From an uncultured Prevotella sp. (lineage in GTDB: Bacteria > Bacteroidota > Bacteroidia > Bacteroidales > Bacteroidaceae), in NCBI GenBank assembly GCA_947303825.1, contig CAMYZK010000100.1, positions 1 through 8,351 of the forward strand: 8,351 nucleotides of DNA. The letters run 5' to 3'. Made by a program: the position numbers and the translations under genes. The notes under the pieces were generated by a model. The model did no database searches and was not told the DNA's origin. It was given only the letters and a program-made list of their open reading frames with translations. This document shows, in pieces, positions 5,692 to 8,351 of this stretch (within the stretch, counting starts at the first letter, position 1; every line of letters starts with the position of its first letter).

Positions 5692-6651
5692 CTAATAATA
5701 GCTGATGGTGCGCTCCTTTCTTTCTTCGCCCCGTTTTGTGTTGTTGCGTATCCAGACAGTCCAGTTTCCTTGAGGGTCGTAGCTATAGGTATTCTCTTCT
5801 GATTCCTTGATGTTGCCATCGGCATCCATTCTCTTCAGAGTCACAGTGTTACCATATTTGTCTAATGTCTCTTCGCTTCTTTGTTCTATTGATTCTTTTC
5901 CATTCGCATCGGTGAGATAGACCACAGAAGTGTTCTTGTCTTTACCTCTAGTGACTGCCGTTCTGTGTACCTTCCCCTCAAAGTCGACTCTTGTTACCTT
6001 GGTGGGGAGGCTGTTTTCGTCAAGCTGAATATCCTGGTTAACCATTCCCCCCTTGATGTTGAGCATCCGCTTCATCCTTCCGCAAGGATAGTACTCTATT
6101 ACCATCTTGTAAGACGATACACCATTGTTTATGTGGTCAAAACTGATAATTCTCTCTTCCGGCTTTTGCTCGTAAATCTCGGTGAAGATGGTATCGCCGT
6201 CAAGTATCTTCACGGCGTGTGTCAGCAGGCCTTTGTCATCGTAGAAGAAGGAGTAGTCGCCGCGATATTCCCCATTCTCATTGAAGTAAGTAGACTTTAG
6301 GAAATAGCCAGGCTTCTTGTATGTGTGCTTGATGGTTTGGCCAAACGAACCATATTCTTTCTCAGTGTCTATATATCCGTCGGAATTGAAAGTTGTGGTT
6401 TTCCTCAACTCACGTTTCATGTAAGGTGGTTTCAGCCCTCGTCTTTGGTACTCGGCCAGGGTATCGGCATGCAGGTATTTCTGCTCATATACATCATACT
6501 CGTTCACCTCTTTCACTTTGCCCTTCAGGTGTCCTGCCTCGAGGTCGGTCATGCCTTTCAGCTGCGCGTTGGCGTTTACTGTAAATGCCAGCAGCATTGA
6601 CAGTGCAGCAATGGTCATCTTAATCATTCGTATTATTTTTATATTCAACAT
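5692..6651 (-). CDS. Secreted YD-repeat-like protein of unknown function
   Basis: 319 residues. An N-terminal signal peptide (basic start, hydrophobic core at about 13-25, likely cleavage after ANA29 and before Gln30) predicts export. The mature part is made of repeated beta-strand pairs with D/N-x-x-G turns, as in YD/RHS-like repeats: FNSDGYIDTEKEYGSFGQTI (from 88), YFNENGEYRGDYSFFYDDKG, LDKYGNTVTLKRMDADGN and YDPQGNW (291-297). It lacks the length, core and toxin tail of true RHS proteins and looks like a stand-alone Bacteroidetes envelope protein; I do not recognise a named family. The start is uncertain: ATGs at 6651, 6627 and 6618 are all in frame and all keep the signal peptide. It lies 51 bases after dnaB on the same strand with no visible promoter, so readthrough from dnaB is possible. 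Its base composition is clearly more AT-rich than its neighbours. Confidence 0.75.
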   Translation of the reverse strand: MLNIKIIRMIKMTIAALSMLLAFTVNANAQLKGMTDLEAGHLKGKVKEVNEYDVYEQKYLHADTLAEYQRRGLKPPYMKRELRKTTTFNSDGYIDTEKEYGSFGQTIKHTYKKPGYFLKSTYFNENGEYRGDYSFFYDDKGLLTHAVKILDGDTIFTEIYEQKPEERIISFDHINNGVSSYKMVIEYYPCGRMKRMLNIKGGMVNQDIQLDENSLPTKVTRVDFEGKVHRTAVTRGKDKNTSVVYLTDANGKESIEQRSEETLDKYGNTVTLKRMDADGNIKESEENTYSYDPQGNWTVWIRNNTKRGEERKERTISYY

Positions 6652-6688
6652 CTGTAAGTCTTGCTCACTTAGACGAAATGAAATCTTC

Positions 6689-6705
6689 TTAACTCTTAAC
6701 TCTTA
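6689..6705 (-). repeat. GAGTTAA heptamer repeat at the end of dnaB
   Basis: Read in the sense of dnaB, the stop TAA (6705-6703) is followed at once by two exact GAGTTAA units (6702-6696 and 6695-6689). The three TAA triplets are 7 bases apart, so they stop all three frames. This is the same arrangement as at the ends of trpS and the hydrolase gene. Confidence 0.7.
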
Positions 6706-8265
6706 GTACGGCAGGGGCTCGTCGTTAGGCATGGGTAGGGGAGCTTCGTCGCCAAAGGGTCCGTAGCCGCTGTCGTTTATTGGTGGCTGGTTGTCGCCGT
6801 TTACCTTCGAGCCAAGAATTTCTCCTCCCATAGGGGGTGCATTGTTTCCCAGATGTTTGTCTTCCGGGTTTTCGAATCGGGTGAACTCGCCTCGGAATGA
6901 AAGAAGCACGTCTCCGGTGGCACCCTTACGGTGTTTGGCTATGATAATCTGTGCCATTCCGTGAAGGTCTCGTCCTTGGTCGTCCTGATAGATGTGGTAG
7001 TACTCCGGACGGTGTACGAAGAGCACCATGTCGGCATCCTGCTCAATGGCACCAGACTCACGTAAGTCGCTGAGCTGTGGGCGTTTGCCCTCCAGTCCTT
7101 CACGCGACTCTACGCCACGGTTCAGCTGTGACAGTGCCAGAATGGGTATGTCCAGTTCCTTGGCCAGACCTTTCAGTGAACGGCTGATGGTTGACACCTC
7201 CTCCTGCCGCGAGGAGAAGCGCATGCCGTTGGCGTTCATCAGCTGCAGGTAGTCTATCATAATGATTTTCACCCCGTGCTCGCGTACCAGGCGGCGCGCC
7301 TTGGTGCGCAGTTCAAAGACCGACAGTCCCGGCGTGTCGTCGATGTATAGTGGTGCTCCCATCAGTGCGGGGATGCGCTTGTCCAGACGGTCCCACTCGT
7401 CAGGCTGCAGTTGTCCGTTGAGTATCTTCGAACCTTGTATCTCGCATACGTTAGATATAAGTCTGTTCACCAGCTGCACGTTTGACATTTCGAGCGAGAA
7501 GAAGGCCGTAGGCACTTTGTAGTCGGCAGCGATGTTCTTGGCGAGCGACAGTGCAAACGAAGTCTTACCCATGGCAGGGCGTCCGGCAATGATGACAAGG
7601 TCGCTGGCCTGCCAGCCCGATGTCTTGTCGTCTAGCTTATGGTAGCCGGTGGGCACGCCAGTGAGTCCGTCTTTGTTCTCGGCAGCCTTATTTATTACCT
7701 CGAGTGCATTTTTGATGACGGGGTCTATCTGCGTATAGTCCTTCTTCATGTTCTTCTGCGACAGCTCGAAGAGCGAACCCTCGGCATGCTGCATCAGGTC
7801 GTCCACGTCGATGGTCTCGTCGAAGGCTTTCGTCTCCACGTCGCTGGCAAACTGTATCAGCTGACGGGCCAGAAACTTCTGGGCAATGATGTTGGCATGA
7901 TACTCGATGTTGGCCGACGATGCTACACGGCCCGACAGCTCGGCGATATACACCGGACCGCCGACATCCTCCAAGTTACCCGACTTCGACAGCTGGTCGG
8001 TCACGGTAACGATGTCGACAGGCTTCTCGGCCATCGCCAGGTCGCGTATGGCGGCATAGACCTTCTGGTTGCGGGGTTCATAGAAACTCTCGGGATAGAG
8101 GGTCTCGCACACGACGCTATAAGCGTCCTTGTCTATCATCAGGGCACCCAGCACCGTCTTCTCTACCTCGAGAGCCTGCGGTTGCAGATGACCATACGTG
8201 TTGTCAACGGGCTGTGGTGTACGTCTCTGTCGACGATTTCCATTCGTATTATTGTTTTCAGGCAT
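6703..8265 (-). CDS. dnaB: Replicative DNA helicase DnaB
   Basis: 520 residues from the ATG at 8265-8263. DnaB is the ring-shaped hexameric helicase that unwinds DNA at the replication fork using ATP. The N-terminal domain (about 25-160) starts HLQPQALEVEKTVLGALMID and contains the usual YHANIIAQKFLARQLI helix. The C-terminal RecA-like domain shows Walker A GRPAMGKTS (228-236, Lys234), FFSLEMS, Walker B IIMIDYLQ (Asp338), LALSQLNRGVESR and DLRESGAIEQDADMVLFVHR. It ends in a Pro/acid-rich, probably disordered tail of about 50 residues (GDEAPLPMPNDEPLPY at the end). An in-frame TTG at 8316 would add 17 residues, but it coincides with the promoter -33 box, so the ATG at 8265 is the supported start. 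The gene has its own promoter about 20 bases upstream and its stop lies in a heptamer repeat. Confidence 0.96.
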   Translation of the reverse strand: MPENNNTNGNRRQRRTPQPVDNTYGHLQPQALEVEKTVLGALMIDKDAYSVVCETLYPESFYEPRNQKVYAAIRDLAMAEKPVDIVTVTDQLSKSGNLEDVGGPVYIAELSGRVASSANIEYHANIIAQKFLARQLIQFASDVETKAFDETIDVDDLMQHAEGSLFELSQKNMKKDYTQIDPVIKNALEVINKAAENKDGLTGVPTGYHKLDDKTSGWQASDLVIIAGRPAMGKTSFALSLAKNIAADYKVPTAFFSLEMSNVQLVNRLISNVCEIQGSKILNGQLQPDEWDRLDKRIPALMGAPLYIDDTPGLSVFELRTKARRLVREHGVKIIMIDYLQLMNANGMRFSSRQEEVSTISRSLKGLAKELDIPILALSQLNRGVESREGLEGKRPQLSDLRESGAIEQDADMVLFVHRPEYYHIYQDDQGRDLHGMAQIIIAKHRKGATGDVLLSFRGEFTRFENPEDKHLGNNAPPMGGEILGSKVNGDNQPPINDSGYGPFGDEAPLPMPNDEPLPY

Positions 8266-8286
8266 AGTTGTACATCTTTGGGGCTG

Positions 8287-8317
8287 CAAAGTTACAAAAA
8301 AACGAGGGCAGAACAAA
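8287..8317 (-). promoter_or_regulatory. Bacteroidetes-type promoter of dnaB
   Basis: On the minus strand there is TTTG at 8317-8314 (-33) and TAACTTTG at 8294-8287 (-7), with exactly 19 bases between. The predicted start of transcription is near 8283, about 18 bases before the ATG. All three promoters called in this window share the 19-base spacing. Confidence 0.8.
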
Positions 8318-8351
8318 ATAAAATCATTTATTTTTTATGCCGAGTGCAGTA

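Noticed and set aside
5692..6651. RHS/YD polymorphic toxin
   Set aside because: The protein is only 319 residues, lacks the RHS core and any toxin-like C-terminal domain, and no immunity gene is next to it.
8266..8316. TTG-initiated 17-residue extension of DnaB
   Set aside because: The TTG is part of the -33 box and the extension crosses the -7 box; DnaB homology begins well after the ATG at 8265.

Overview
The window looks like a chromosomal piece of a Bacteroidales bacterium, most likely Prevotella-like. Three promoters have the Bacteroidetes form, TTTG then 19 bases then TAnnTTTG. The DnaB and TrpRS sequences, the lipoprotein, the secreted proteins and the A-rich start regions mostly without Shine-Dalgarno also fit. 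The genus is an inference; no 16S rRNA or other decisive marker is present. No complete mobile element, CRISPR array, tRNA, rRNA or recognisable defence system is visible. The genes are mainly housekeeping and envelope genes; the less ordinary content is the repeats between them.

Layout: (1) 1-257, minus strand: the first 85 codons of pyruvate:ferredoxin oxidoreductase (nifJ), running off the left edge, with its promoter at 333-363. (2) 258-1067: about 800 bases without a gene between two divergent promoters, holding three or four copies of a GTGCAACATAAATC repeat, a palindromic element of about 140 bases and one copy of a small structured repeat. (3) 1025-5491, plus strand: a probable four-gene operon of a patatin-like phospholipase, a PQQ-type beta-propeller lipoprotein, a secreted alpha/beta hydrolase and tryptophanyl-tRNA synthetase (trpS). 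Two genes overlap by 4 bases and the other gaps are 15 and 42 bases. (4) 5492-5691: a convergent intergenic stretch rich in hairpins, with the second copy of the structured repeat and opposed GAGTTNA heptamer arrays. (5) 8317-5692, minus strand: a promoter, then dnaB, then an AT-richer gene for a secreted YD-repeat-like protein.

Functionally, nifJ serves anaerobic pyruvate oxidation, trpS translation and dnaB replication. The patatin, lipoprotein and hydrolase form a co-directional set whose joint role cannot be read from sequence. Two are serine hydrolases (one cytoplasmic, one exported) on either side of an exported beta-propeller, so lipid or ester turnover at the envelope is only a guess.

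The best leads for follow-up are non-coding. One is a period-7 repeat (GAGTTAA and variants) placed at or just after the ends of three genes, where it supplies stop codons in several frames. Another is a 38-39-base structured repeat present twice, 4.6 kb apart. The third is a palindromic element able to form mutually exclusive hairpins. None of these can be called new without a genome-wide search.
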